From: Bacilli bacterium
GTDB lineage: Bacteria; Bacillota_I; Bacilli_A; RF39; UBA660
Direction: 5' to 3'
Assembly: GCA_918219625.1 (NCBI GenBank)
Contig: CAKJXT010000006.1
Location: forward strand, 1 to 29,821
DNA: 29,821 nt
Positions 1 through 8,393 of the stretch are shown one piece after another. Below the pieces are notes generated by a model that searched no databases, was not told where the DNA came from, and saw nothing but the letters and a program-made list of their open reading frames with translations. The position numbers and the translations under genes are program-made. Positions within the stretch are counted from its first letter, which is position 1. Each line of letters opens with the position of its first letter.

Positions 1-2
1 CC

Positions 3-869
3 GAGAAATGCTTTAAAGAATTGATAATTTCACAAGCACAAAACAAAACCTATGCATTATTAGAACTAGGAAGACTATATGCAAGTGTAGGAAAAACGAA
101 TGAAGCAGAAAAAAGTTTTAAAGAATTATTAAATACACAAAATAGAACCTATGCCATGCTGGAATTAGGAAGACTATATGCAAGTGTTGGAAAAAATAAT
201 GAAGCCGAGAAATGCTTTAAAGAAATAATTAATATAGGTACATCAAAGGATAGAACCTATGCTATGTTAGAATTAGGAAGATTATATGCAAGTGTTGGAA
301 GCGAAGAACTTGCACGTAAACTGTTCCTTGAAATATTAAAGTCAGAAGATAATGAATATGCAATAAAACAATTAATTTACTTAGATATAAAAAATAATAA
401 TTTAGAAGAAATTCTTGATTTGTTAAAGAAGTTATCGATACAAGATAAAGAATATCATAAAATAAAGCCATATGTATTATATAAATTAGGAAAAACAGAA
501 CAAATAGAAGCAAAAAATTATTACACACAACAACTAATGAATTATGATGAATATGCTGCTTTAGAACATATAAAAAAGCACCTAGATGAAAATGATAATA
601 AAAGACTTCATACAGTATTTGATAGTAGTATAGATCTACAACAACTATTCGAACAAGCAAAAGAAAAAATAAAAGTTATTAATCCTACAGAATTCACAAT
701 AGTAGAAAAATATATTATATACTTTGAAGAAACTATAGGAATATCTGAAGGAGAAAAAGTAAAGACTATTGAAGTAGTAACTATTCCACATACAAAAAAC
801 ATATTGACAATGTATCCAATTAAAATTATAAATTTAGAAAAAGGAAAACAATTTAGAATTGAATCTTAA
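3..869 (+). CDS. TPR-repeat protein, 5' end outside window
   Basis: The reading frame is open from the left edge, so the true start lies upstream; the TTG at 21 is only the first start-like codon. At least three tandem TPR-like units of 33-37 residues are visible, each built on an RTYAMLELGRLYASVG core followed by an AEKCFKE helix (about 42-140, 141-251 and from 252), preceded by the tail of another unit. The repeats are nearly identical in DNA as well as protein, indicating recent duplication. The C-terminal ~150 residues are not repetitive and end in a beta-rich stretch with TKNILTMYPI, which I do not recognise as a named domain. TPR arrays usually mediate protein-protein contacts; no catalytic motif or membrane segment is visible. 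A hairpin terminator follows the stop directly. Confidence 0.75.
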   Translation, partial: EKCFKELIISQAQNKTYALLELGRLYASVGKTNEAEKSFKELLNTQNRTYAMLELGRLYASVGKNNEAEKCFKEIINIGTSKDRTYAMLELGRLYASVGSEELARKLFLEILKSEDNEYAIKQLIYLDIKNNNLEEILDLLKKLSIQDKEYHKIKPYVLYKLGKTEQIEAKNYYTQQLMNYDEYAALEHIKKHLDENDNKRLHTVFDSSIDLQQLFEQAKEKIKVINPTEFTIVEKYIIYFEETIGISEGEKVKTIEVVTIPHTKNILTMYPIKIINLEKGKQFRIES

Positions 870-893
870 AAGTAGAAAAATCTACTTTTTTTA
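868..893 (+). terminator. Intrinsic terminator after TPR gene
   Basis: A 9-bp stem AAAAGTAGA / TCTACTTTT with an AAAA loop runs into a T-tract. It starts inside the stop codon of the TPR gene. Confidence 0.85.
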
Positions 894-932
894 TTAAAAA
901 AATCATGATAAAATAGTAAATGTTAAGAGCGG

Positions 933-963
933 TTGACAAATTTCAAACTAAAATTGGTAGAAT
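933..963 (+). promoter_or_regulatory. Promoter for XRE/DUF4097 operon
   Basis: TTGACA at 933-938 and an extended -10 TGGTAGAAT (TAGAAT at 958-963), with a 19-nt spacer. The extended TG may compensate for the long spacer. The start codon at 1007 is 43 nt further on, longer than at most other genes here, leaving room for a short leader or operator. Confidence 0.6.
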
Positions 964-1006
964 GCAACTTAAAAATAACATATAATTTTATTCGTGAGGC
1001 GAGTAT

Positions 1007-1612
1007 ATGAATATAGGAGAAAAACTATATGAATTAAGAAAGGAAAAACACTTGTCACAAGAAGAAGTGGCAGAAAAACTAGATGTAACTAGACAAACAA
1101 TATCAAAATGGGAGACAAATCAGTCAACACCAGACTTTGATAAAATTAAACCACTATGTGAACTATATGGTATAACAGCAGATGAACTTTTAACAGGAAT
1201 AAAAAAAGAAACAAAAACAGAAACAGACACAAAAGAAAAAAGAGCTAAAGGTATAGCTTTAGGAGTATTAACATACTTTGTAGCTGTGGTATGGATAATG
1301 ATATCTATACCAGTAATGATGATGAACCCCATAGTAGCAGCAGGAATATTTTTATTAATATGTGGAATCGCAACATATATAATTATATATACATGCATGA
1401 CATATAAAAAAGGAGAAGCAGTAAAAGAAAAAAACCCAGTAATAAAAAGAATAAATAATATAATAGAAATAATATGCTTTATAATATACATGATAATAAG
1501 TTTAAAAACTATGGCATGGCATATAACATGGATTATATTTATAATATGTGGATTACTAGAAGAAATAGTTAAACTAATATTTGAATTAAAAGGTGAAAAA
1601 AATGAAGAATAA
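1007..1612 (+). CDS. XRE-family HTH regulator with membrane tail
   Basis: Residues 1-65 form a classic HTH_3/Cro-CI domain (KLYELRKEKHLSQEEVAEKL, then DVTRQTISKWE as recognition helix, then LCELYGITADELL). A charged linker follows, and the C-terminal ~120 residues contain about four hydrophobic segments (around 82-102, 106-128, 150-168 and 172-192). Membrane-anchored XRE proteins of this type are common in Firmicutes and usually control their own operon. The stop overlaps the start of the next gene (DUF4097-like), suggesting that the pair may sense or respond to an envelope condition; that role is inferred. The weak SD is GAGGCGAG before ATG 1007. Confidence 0.85.
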   Translation: MNIGEKLYELRKEKHLSQEEVAEKLDVTRQTISKWETNQSTPDFDKIKPLCELYGITADELLTGIKKETKTETDTKEKRAKGIALGVLTYFVAVVWIMISIPVMMMNPIVAAGIFLLICGIATYIIIYTCMTYKKGEAVKEKNPVIKRINNIIEIICFIIYMIISLKTMAWHITWIIFIICGLLEEIVKLIFELKGEKNEE

Positions 1613-2477
1613 AGGATTAATAATAACGCTTATTTCAATATTTTCTTTATTAACAATATCTCTAATAATACTAATGCACATATTAATAAATAATAAAACA
1701 TCATTTAATTTTAGATTGAATTTAAAACAAGAATCATACGAACTACAATTAGAAAAAGAATATGAAGAAATATTTAAAGAAATAAACATAGACACTAAAG
1801 CTGCAAACATAGAAATAAAAAAATCAGAAGACAACACAATTAAAGTTAAATCATACTCAAAAGAAGAAGGAACAACAATAGACACAAAAAATGAAACATT
1901 ATCTATTAAAATAGAAGATGAAAAATGTAAATTCTTATGTATAAATACAAAAATATCAAAACTTGAACTATATATACCAGAAAACTATGAAAATAAAATT
2001 AATATAAATAATAAATATGGTGATATAACAATAGACAAATTTGAAAATATAGTTATAGATATTGAAGAAGATGCAGGAAACATAAAAATAGATACAGTTA
2101 GTACCGCTAATATAAATAATAAATATGGAGACGTTAAAATAGAAAATATAAATAAAGGAAATATAACTGAGTCAGCTGGAGATATCGAAATAAATACTGC
2201 CAATAACTTAAAAATAGAAAACAAATATGGAGACGTTGAATTAGATACCGTAAATGAATATATTAATATAGATGTAAAATGTGGAGATGTCGAAATAGAT
2301 AACCTAAATATAATAGAAGACTCATATATTAATAATGATTATGGAGATATAAAAGTAAAGCGTACAAACGCATTTATAGACGCAAAAACAAAATTAGGTG
2401 ACTCAAAAATAAACAACAACCAATCAGATGTAACTTTAAAAATAACTAATAACTGTGGAGATATAGAAGTAAACTAG
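1602..2477 (+). CDS. DUF4097-like beta-strand repeat envelope protein
   Basis: ATG 1602 is preferred over the in-frame GTG at 1593, because that GTG lies inside the SD AGGTG. This gives 291 residues. An N-terminal hydrophobic segment (residues 5-27) is a signal anchor. The rest is a series of short strands with a recurring YGD/CGD turn (NNKYGDITI, NNKYGDVKI, ENKYGDVEL, VKCGDVEI, NDYGDIKV, NNCGDIEV) spaced about 15-20 residues. This is typical of the DUF4097 adhesin-like beta-solenoid fold. Members are often encoded next to PspC-type or HTH regulators and are thought to sit outside the membrane. It overlaps the XRE gene by 11 nt, implying translational coupling. The molecular function is unknown. 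Confidence 0.85.
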   Translation: MKNKGLIITLISIFSLLTISLIILMHILINNKTSFNFRLNLKQESYELQLEKEYEEIFKEINIDTKAANIEIKKSEDNTIKVKSYSKEEGTTIDTKNETLSIKIEDEKCKFLCINTKISKLELYIPENYENKININNKYGDITIDKFENIVIDIEEDAGNIKIDTVSTANINNKYGDVKIENINKGNITESAGDIEINTANNLKIENKYGDVELDTVNEYINIDVKCGDVEIDNLNIIEDSYINNDYGDIKVKRTNAFIDAKTKLGDSKINNNQSDVTLKITNNCGDIEVN

Positions 2478-2501
2478 ACAGATAGAAAATATCTGTCTTT
2501 T
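2476..2501 (+). terminator. Terminator after DUF4097-like gene
   Basis: A 9-bp stem AGACAGATA / TATCTGTCT with a 5-nt loop, overlapping the stop codon, followed by a short T-run. Confidence 0.8.
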
Positions 2502-2527
2502 ATGATATAATCAAAAAGAGGTAATAT

Positions 2528-2773
2528 ATGAAAAATTATTTATTAATAATAAACATAATAACATTTATAATATATGGAATAGATAAATATAAATCTATAA
2601 AACATAAATATAGAATAAGTGAAAAAACATTAATAATACTAGCTATACTAGGTGGATCATTTGGAGCATTTCTAGGTATGATAACATTTCATCATAAAAC
2701 ACAAAAGAAAAAATTTATAATACTAATACCTATAATTTTGCTAATATGGGTTTACATTTTAATAAATATATAA
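2528..2773 (+). CDS. DUF1294 small membrane protein
   Basis: This 81-residue protein matches the DUF1294 pattern: an N-terminal hydrophobic helix, then YGIDKYKS, a RISEKTL stretch, ILGGSFGAFLGM, the conserved FHHKTQKKKF motif, and a C-terminal transmembrane helix. Length is normal for the family, and its biochemical role is unknown. It probably has its own promoter: an extended -10 TGATATAAT (2503-2511) immediately follows the upstream terminator, with the SD AGAGG just before ATG 2528. Confidence 0.9.
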   Translation: MKNYLLIINIITFIIYGIDKYKSIKHKYRISEKTLIILAILGGSFGAFLGMITFHHKTQKKKFIILIPIILLIWVYILINI

Positions 2774-2800
2774 AATTCAACCGAAAGTTGATAGAAAAAA

Positions 2801-2901
2801 GTGACATACTCTCACCACCTATAGAGGTGGGAGCTTCTCGTGCAAACATTCTAATGAATGCAGTAAGCGAGCTCAACCCGTGTGTCCCACGGTGTTTTTT
2901 T
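2801..2901 (-). ncRNA. Candidate TnpB omega-RNA (reRNA) scaffold
   Basis: On the minus strand directly downstream of the tnpB stop lie three stem-loops. One is CCGTG/CACGG with an AAC/GTT extension (2875-2896). The second is CATTC-TAAT-GAATG (2847-2860). The third is a strong ~9-bp hairpin with a CCACCT/AGGTGG core and ATAG loop (2811-2833). IS605-type TnpB proteins bind a guide RNA transcribed from exactly this position, with the guide taken from flanking DNA beyond the element end. By that logic the guide here would read into the minus strand below 2801. The RNA probably also includes part of the tnpB 3' coding region; its 5' end cannot be placed. Confidence 0.6.
2875..2901 (+). terminator. 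Possible plus-strand terminator in IS end
   Basis: On the plus strand the CCGTG/CACGG hairpin is followed by seven T residues (2895-2901). It could stop transcripts coming from the DUF1294 gene before they run antisense into tnpB. The same bases form a stem of the candidate omega-RNA on the other strand. Confidence 0.4.
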
Positions 2902-3999
2902 CTATATGAATGCTAAATGCATACCTTCTTTTTTTATATTCACTGCAGCGTTTATATCACGATTGTGATGTTTACTACAGTTTGGACAATTCCAATCTCT
3001 AACTGATAAATTCTTTGTATCTTTATTTTGATATCCACAATAACTACATATCTGAGTACTTGGAAAAAATTTATCAATTTTGATTAGTTTTTTACCTAAG
3101 TTTTCTAATTTGTATTCTAACATTCTTATAAACATTCCCCACCCGTTATCATGAACAGAAGTACCAAAATTGAGACATTGTGACATAGACTGCATATTTA
3201 AGTCTTCTATACATACAATATCATAAGTACTTACAATATTTCTTGATAACTTATGAAGAAAATCTTTTCTTTGATTAGTTATATGTTCATATATATTAGC
3301 TATTCTTTTTACTTGTTTATAAAAATTATTAGACCCCTTTATCATGTTTGATAATTTTCTCTGTTCTTTTTTTAGTTTTTCCAATGACTTTCTATAAAAT
3401 CCTGGATATTTCGCTTCATTACCATTAGAATCAACATATAATTCATGCATAGAATAATCAAGTCCTATAAAACTATGTGGTATTACTTCTTGTACTTGGT
3501 TCTCATACTCGAATAAAATACTTACATAATATTTACCAGACTTAGTTTTAGAAATAGTAGCTGATTTAAGAATATAATTATCAGGAATATTTCTATGTTG
3601 TTTTAATTTAATATATCCTATTTTTGGTAATTTAATAGAATTATTATCTATTCTAATGGTTCCATTTTGATTATTGGTAGTATATGACTGTTTATTCTTT
3701 CTAGACTTGAATTTAGGAAATTTACTTTTATTTTTTTTGAAGAAATTATTATAAGCAGATTCAAGATTTAGTTGAGTATTAGATAAAGCTAAACTATCCA
3801 CTTCTTTTAAGAATTCATATTCTTTCTTATACATAGCTGGAGTGTTTTTTAATTTGATACCAAATTCTTTATAATAGTTTATCTTATCTTCTAACATCTT
3901 GTTGTAGATAAATCTACAACAACCCAATGTTTTAGATAATATTTCTTCTTGTTCTTTAGTTGGTTGCAATCTAAACTTATAAGCAATATTTTTCTTCAT
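2902..3999 (-). CDS. tnpB: TnpB RNA-guided nuclease (IS605 family)
   Basis: The 365-residue protein opens with MKKNIAYKFRLQPTKEQEEI, the usual OrfB N-terminal helix-turn-helix region. The RuvC-like catalytic residues are all present: D181 (IGLDYS), E265 (CIEDLNM) and D348 (NRDINAAVNI). A four-cysteine zinc finger (C318, C321, C338, C341) sits between RuvC II and III. Length is normal and no frameshift is seen, so the nuclease is probably active. TnpB cuts DNA guided by an omega-RNA made from the element's right end and promotes retention of the element. The SD AAGG precedes ATG 3999. A full-consensus promoter lies just upstream (4028-4056), unlike many silent IS genes. Confidence 0.95.
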   Translation of the reverse strand: MKKNIAYKFRLQPTKEQEEILSKTLGCCRFIYNKMLEDKINYYKEFGIKLKNTPAMYKKEYEFLKEVDSLALSNTQLNLESAYNNFFKKNKSKFPKFKSRKNKQSYTTNNQNGTIRIDNNSIKLPKIGYIKLKQHRNIPDNYILKSATISKTKSGKYYVSILFEYENQVQEVIPHSFIGLDYSMHELYVDSNGNEAKYPGFYRKSLEKLKKEQRKLSNMIKGSNNFYKQVKRIANIYEHITNQRKDFLHKLSRNIVSTYDIVCIEDLNMQSMSQCLNFGTSVHDNGWGMFIRMLEYKLENLGKKLIKIDKFFPSTQICSYCGYQNKDTKNLSVRDWNCPNCSKHHNRDINAAVNIKKEGMHLAFI

Positions 4000-4027
4000 A
4001 AATATCTACCTTCAATCATTAGATAAT

Positions 4028-4056
4028 ATTATAGCGAATTTATGTTTGTATGTCAA
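4028..4056 (-). promoter_or_regulatory. Consensus promoter of tnpB
   Basis: On the minus strand TTGACA (4056-4051) and TATAAT (4033-4028) are separated by exactly 17 nt. Both boxes are perfect sigma-A consensus. The tnpB start codon is 28 nt downstream of the -10. Confidence 0.85.
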
Positions 4057-4096
4057 CAATAAATTAATAAATTTCACAACAAGTTATAATTTTTCC

Positions 4097-4138
4097 ACAA
4101 TTCATCCCGCTACTTATAGAAGATAGGGGAATTCTTGT
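4097..4138. repeat. Imperfect palindrome at IS left end
   Basis: ACAA (4097-4100) pairs with TTGT (4135-4138). The inner arms CCC-C-TA-CTT and AAG-TA-G-GGG pair around an ATAG loop with small bulges. Subterminal hairpins of this kind are the sites recognised by Y1 transposases in IS200/IS605 elements, which supports placing the left end here. The loop ATAG is the same as in the strongest right-end hairpin. Confidence 0.6.
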
Positions 4139-4147
4139 GATTTTTAG

Positions 4148-4426
4148 TTAAAACACCTAGAAGAATTATTTGATAATATAAATAAAGGTGATACACCATT
4201 TACATTAGAAAATGTAAATCATATCAAAAAAATGAGCTATAACATGATAACTGCGATAATAGCGTCAATAGTAGGAACAACATTATTAAGCATATCAATG
4301 GCATCAGATATAGAATTAAATTTATTCAATATTGTAGGAATAATATTCCTATTCGCAATGTCATATATATTTGAATATGGATATGAAATACAAAAAGACT
4401 CAAAAGGAAAAATGTATGATGAATAA
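4148..4426 (+). pseudogene. 5'-truncated DUF2975 membrane protein
   Basis: In one frame, 4148-4426 reads HLEELFDNINKGDTPFTLEN, then VNHIKK and a membrane-spanning stretch, ending FEYGYEIQKDSKGKMYDE. This matches the middle and C-terminal part of DUF2975 membrane proteins (the pFT.eNv motif followed by two transmembrane helices). The N-terminal helices are missing, and an in-frame TAG sits at 4145, exactly at the IS junction. A start at ATG 4232 would give 64 residues, but it begins in the middle of the domain with no SD. I take it as a remnant cut off by the IS element. The 5' half is not found on the other side of the IS, so a deletion accompanied or followed insertion. Confidence 0.7.
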
Positions 4427-4437
4427 AAAAATAAATT

Positions 4438-4468
4438 TTACAGATTGAATATAATCTGTAATTTTTTT
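4438..4468 (+). terminator. Terminator after DUF2975 remnant
   Basis: A 9-bp stem TTACAGATT / AATCTGTAA with a 6-nt loop and seven T residues. It is intact although its gene is broken. Confidence 0.85.
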
Positions 4469-4503
4469 ATTTCTAATTTTTAATATTTGTTTATTATCAA
4501 AAA

Positions 4504-5058
4504 ATAGTAAATGGTAAATATAATGAAGAAAAAAATATAATACAGATTAACCTTAGTTATGGAATAAAAGACAATATACCTATAAAAAAATATATGATAT
4601 TAAATACCGATAGTAAAGATTTAAAACCTAGAGTAAAAAATTTCATAATATATGAAGTTAATATGGACTATATAATGAAATTATGGTACAATAAATATAA
4701 ACAAGAAGTTAATATGCATAAATATTTTATAATGTTAAATTTAAATTTAGAAGAATTAAAAGAATTATATGAAATAACTAAAGATGAAAGGATACGTGAT
4801 TTTATGAAAGAATTAAAGAAAGTTAATACACTACCAGAGTTTAGACAATTTATTACTGAAGAACAAGATAAAGAATTTATATTTAATACTCTTAGATATG
4901 AAGGTGAAAAAAGAGGTGAAAAAAGAGGTGAAAAAAGAGGTATTTTAAAATCAAAATTAGAAACAGCTAGGAATATGTTAAAAGATAAAGTAAATGTTAA
5001 TACAATCTCAAAATATACAGGACTAACTCTATCACAAATTAAAAATATAACACTATAA
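4504..5058 (+). pseudogene. 5'-truncated Rpn/PD-(D/E)XK transposase
   Basis: The frame is open from 4477, and homology-like sequence starts about 4504 (KIVNGKYNEEKNIIQINL). It continues as the central and C-terminal part of the Rpn family of recombination-promoting nucleases / PD-(D/E)XK transposases: VKNFIIYEVNMDYIMKLWYN, LNLEELKEL, EFRQFITEEQD, and the usual GEKRGEKRG repeat followed by a helical tail. The N-terminal nuclease core with the D and ExK residues is absent. The ATG at 4594 lies inside the domain and has no SD. A functional protein is therefore unlikely. This is a decayed mobile gene next to another mobile element. Confidence 0.75.
4903..4938 (+). repeat. 12-bp tandem repeat, three copies
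   Basis: GGTGAAAAAAGA is repeated exactly three times, encoding GEKR units in the Rpn remnant. Such in-frame repeats are common at this point of Rpn proteins and expand or contract by slippage. Confidence 0.9.
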
Positions 5059-5102
5059 ATCCCACAATTTTTACTAAAAATATACTTTATAAAATAAAAA
5101 AG

Positions 5103-5111
5103 TGATATAAT
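5103..5111 (+). promoter_or_regulatory. Extended -10 promoter of enolase
   Basis: TGATATAAT, with TATAAT at 5106-5111, is a perfect extended -10. No good -35 is found at 17-18 nt upstream. The start codon is 20 nt downstream. Confidence 0.6.
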
Positions 5112-5113
5112 AA

Positions 5114-6370
<1,257 letters not shown>

Positions 6371-6386
6371 AATTATAAAAATAAGG

Positions 6387-6392
6387 TATAAT
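6387..6392 (+). promoter_or_regulatory. -10 box for RNA methyltransferase gene
   Basis: A perfect TATAAT 22 nt before ATG 6415. The expected -35 position falls in the T-run of the eno terminator and is not a good match. Confidence 0.45.
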
Positions 6393-6414
6393 TAATTAAG
6401 AAATGAGGAAAAAT

Positions 6415-7296
6415 ATGATACCAGAAGTTTTAGAAAAATTATTAATAAACCAATATGGAAAAGACACAAAAAATAAAATACTAGACGGATATAAAACAAA
6501 AAGAAATCCATCATTAAGAATAAACAGTATAAAAACAAATAAAGAAAGAATAAAGAAAGAATTAGATAAAATAAACATAAAATATAAAGATGTTAATTGG
6601 TATGAAGATGCATTAATACTAGATGAACAAAATAATATAAGAGAATTAGATATTTATAAAAATGGAGAAGTGTACATGCAAAATCTTTCATCAATGATAC
6701 CTCCAATAATACTGGAACCAAATGAAGAAAAAATACTAGATATGGCAGCATCTCCAGGAGGAAAAACAACAGAGATATATAATATATCAAATAAAAAAGC
6801 ACTAATAACAGCGGTAGAAAAAAATCCAATTAGATCACAAAGACTAAAATATAATCTAGAAAAACAAGGAACAAATGCAACAATACTAAATGAAGATGCA
6901 ACAAAACTAGATGAATTCTATAGATTTGATAAAATACTGCTAGACGCACCATGTAGTGGATCTGGAACACTAAATATATTTGATAAATCATTAGAACACT
7001 TCAACGAAAAATTACTAAATAACTGTATTAAAACACAAGAACAATTACTGGAAAAAGCAATACAAATACTAAAAAAAGACCATACAATGGTATACTCAAC
7101 ATGTTCAATACTATACGAAGAAAATGAAAAACAATTAGAAAGATTAGTAAAGCAAAACAAAATAGAAATAATACCTATAGATGAAGAAATATTTAAAGAT
7201 ATCCCAAAACTACCAACAAAAATAAAAGGAACAATATGTGTATGTCCAAATAATTTATATGAAGGATTCTTCATTTCTAAAATAAAAAAACTATAA
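6415..7296 (+). CDS. rRNA m5C methyltransferase, RsmB/RsmF (NOL1/NOP2/Sun) family
   Basis: It transfers a methyl group from S-adenosylmethionine to C5 of cytosine in RNA. ATG 6415 is preferred to ATG 6403, which would put the SD GAGGA inside the gene; the result is 293 residues. The SAM loop is DMAASPGGKT (109-118). The two family cysteines are C180 (DAPCSGSGT) and C230 (YSTCSI). The former is the TC/PC-motif residue and the latter the second active cysteine. The C-terminus ends with the usual GFFISKIKK strand. The protein is short and lacks the extra C-terminal PUA-like domain of full RsmF, as many Firmicutes homologues do. The target nucleotide cannot be told from sequence. Confidence 0.92.
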   Translation: MIPEVLEKLLINQYGKDTKNKILDGYKTKRNPSLRINSIKTNKERIKKELDKINIKYKDVNWYEDALILDEQNNIRELDIYKNGEVYMQNLSSMIPPIILEPNEEKILDMAASPGGKTTEIYNISNKKALITAVEKNPIRSQRLKYNLEKQGTNATILNEDATKLDEFYRFDKILLDAPCSGSGTLNIFDKSLEHFNEKLLNNCIKTQEQLLEKAIQILKKDHTMVYSTCSILYEENEKQLERLVKQNKIEIIPIDEEIFKDIPKLPTKIKGTICVCPNNLYEGFFISKIKKL

Positions 7297-7300
7297 TCAA

Positions 7301-7329
7301 TTTACAATCAATAGTCAATTTGATATAAT
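7301..7329 (+). promoter_or_regulatory. Promoter of zinc-ribbon/TPM operon
   Basis: TTTACA (7301-7306), a 17-nt spacer and an extended -10 TGATATAAT (TATAAT at 7324-7329). It starts 5 nt after the preceding stop codon. The start codon is 17 nt downstream. Confidence 0.75.
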
Positions 7330-7346
7330 TTGAATAGGGTGAAAAT

Positions 7347-8393
7347 ATGAGTAAAGTATTAGACAATAAATGTCCAGGTTGTGGCGCTGCAATTCACTTT
7401 AAACCAGAATTAGGAAAATTTAAATGTGATTACTGTGAAGGTGAATACACAGCAGAACAACTAAAAGACATGGAAAAAATAAACAAAGAAGAAGTAGATA
7501 CAACAAACTATGTAAATTACAACTGCCCAGACTGTGGAGCAGAAATAATTACAGATGAAAATACAGCAGCAACATTCTGTGTATACTGTGGTAATACTTC
7601 AATTATAAAAAATAGACTATCAGGAGAATTCGCTCCTAGTAAAATAATTCCATTTAAAATGGAAAAGAAAAAAGCAATAGAAGCATTCAAAAGATTAAGA
7701 AAAGGTAGGCCACTAACTCCAAAAGAATTCACAAGTGAAAAAAACATTGAGAAGATACAAGGAGTATATATACCTTTTTGGCTATATGAAACAGAAGTTT
7801 CAGGAACACTAGAAGCAACAGCTACACGTGTAAAGTCATGGACTTCAGGTGACACACACTATACACAAACAGATTACTATAACGTTGTAAGAACAGGTAC
7901 AATGGCATATCATAGAGTACCAGTGGATGGATCAACAAGATTTGCAAATGACATGATGAACACAATCGAGCCATTTGACTATAGTAAACTAATAGACTAT
8001 AATCATGCCTATTTATCAGGATTCTTAGCAGAAAAATATGATGTAAGCAAAGAAGATGCATTTACTGATGCAAAAAATAGAACACTTAATTCAACAAGAC
8101 AAGAAATGTTAAATAGTATGCATGGATATTCAAGTAAAACAATAAAGAAAAATGATCTTGAATCAATTGAAACAAATGTAGAATATGCATTACTTCCTGT
8201 ATGGATGGTAAATGTAAAATATAAAGATAAATACTATCTATTCGCAATGAACGGCGAATCTGGAAAATTCATAGGAAATATACCTCTAGATAAGAAAAGA
8301 GCAGTAATGTATACAATAATAACATTCATAATATGCTTTATAATATTTACCATCATTAGTACAATTATATCTTCAACTGGAGGCGCAATATGA
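7347..8393 (+). CDS. Zinc-ribbon membrane protein (TFIIB-type ribbon family)
   Basis: The 348-residue protein begins with two zinc ribbons: CPGCGAAIHF...CDYCEG and CPDCGAEI...CVYCGN. A long soluble domain follows, containing IPFKMEKKKAIEAFKRLRKG and GVYIPFWLYE, and one C-terminal transmembrane helix (about 322-342). This matches the family annotated as TFIIB-type zinc ribbon-containing proteins, found in many Firmicutes and of unknown function; it is not a transcription factor. The next gene starts inside its stop codon (ATGA), a tight coupling to a TPM-domain protein. The two may work together at the membrane; this is inferred from the coupling only. Confidence 0.85.
   Translation: MSKVLDNKCPGCGAAIHFKPELGKFKCDYCEGEYTAEQLKDMEKINKEEVDTTNYVNYNCPDCGAEIITDENTAATFCVYCGNTSIIKNRLSGEFAPSKIIPFKMEKKKAIEAFKRLRKGRPLTPKEFTSEKNIEKIQGVYIPFWLYETEVSGTLEATATRVKSWTSGDTHYTQTDYYNVVRTGTMAYHRVPVDGSTRFANDMMNTIEPFDYSKLIDYNHAYLSGFLAEKYDVSKEDAFTDAKNRTLNSTRQEMLNSMHGYSSKTIKKNDLESIETNVEYALLPVWMVNVKYKDKYYLFAMNGESGKFIGNIPLDKKRAVMYTIITFIICFIIFTIISTIISSTGGAI

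Larger units (their letters stand above)
2801..4147 (-). mobile_element. tnpB-only IS200/IS605-type element
   Basis: The element consists of a full-length tnpB, a structured right-end region downstream of it (2801-2901), and an imperfect palindrome upstream of it (4097-4138). No tnpA (Y1 HUH transposase or serine recombinase) is present, so it is IS1341-like and would need a transposase in trans. The left boundary is placed at about 4147, because recognisable DUF2975 coding sequence resumes at 4148. The right boundary near 2801 is estimated from the GACATACTC...hairpin layout usual for such ends. Boundaries may be off by about 10-15 nt. Confidence 0.7.

Noticed and set aside
262..660. Minus-strand ORF of 132 codons opposite the TPR gene
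   Set aside because: Low-complexity Leu/Ile/Tyr/His composition, no SD, and fully inside a supported gene on the other strand.
1593..1601. GTG 1593 start for the DUF4097-like protein
   Set aside because: This GTG is part of the SD AGGTG that serves ATG 1602.
4232..4426. Independent 64-residue membrane protein
   Set aside because: In-frame DUF2975-like sequence continues upstream to 4148 and no SD precedes ATG 4232, so it is part of a truncated gene.
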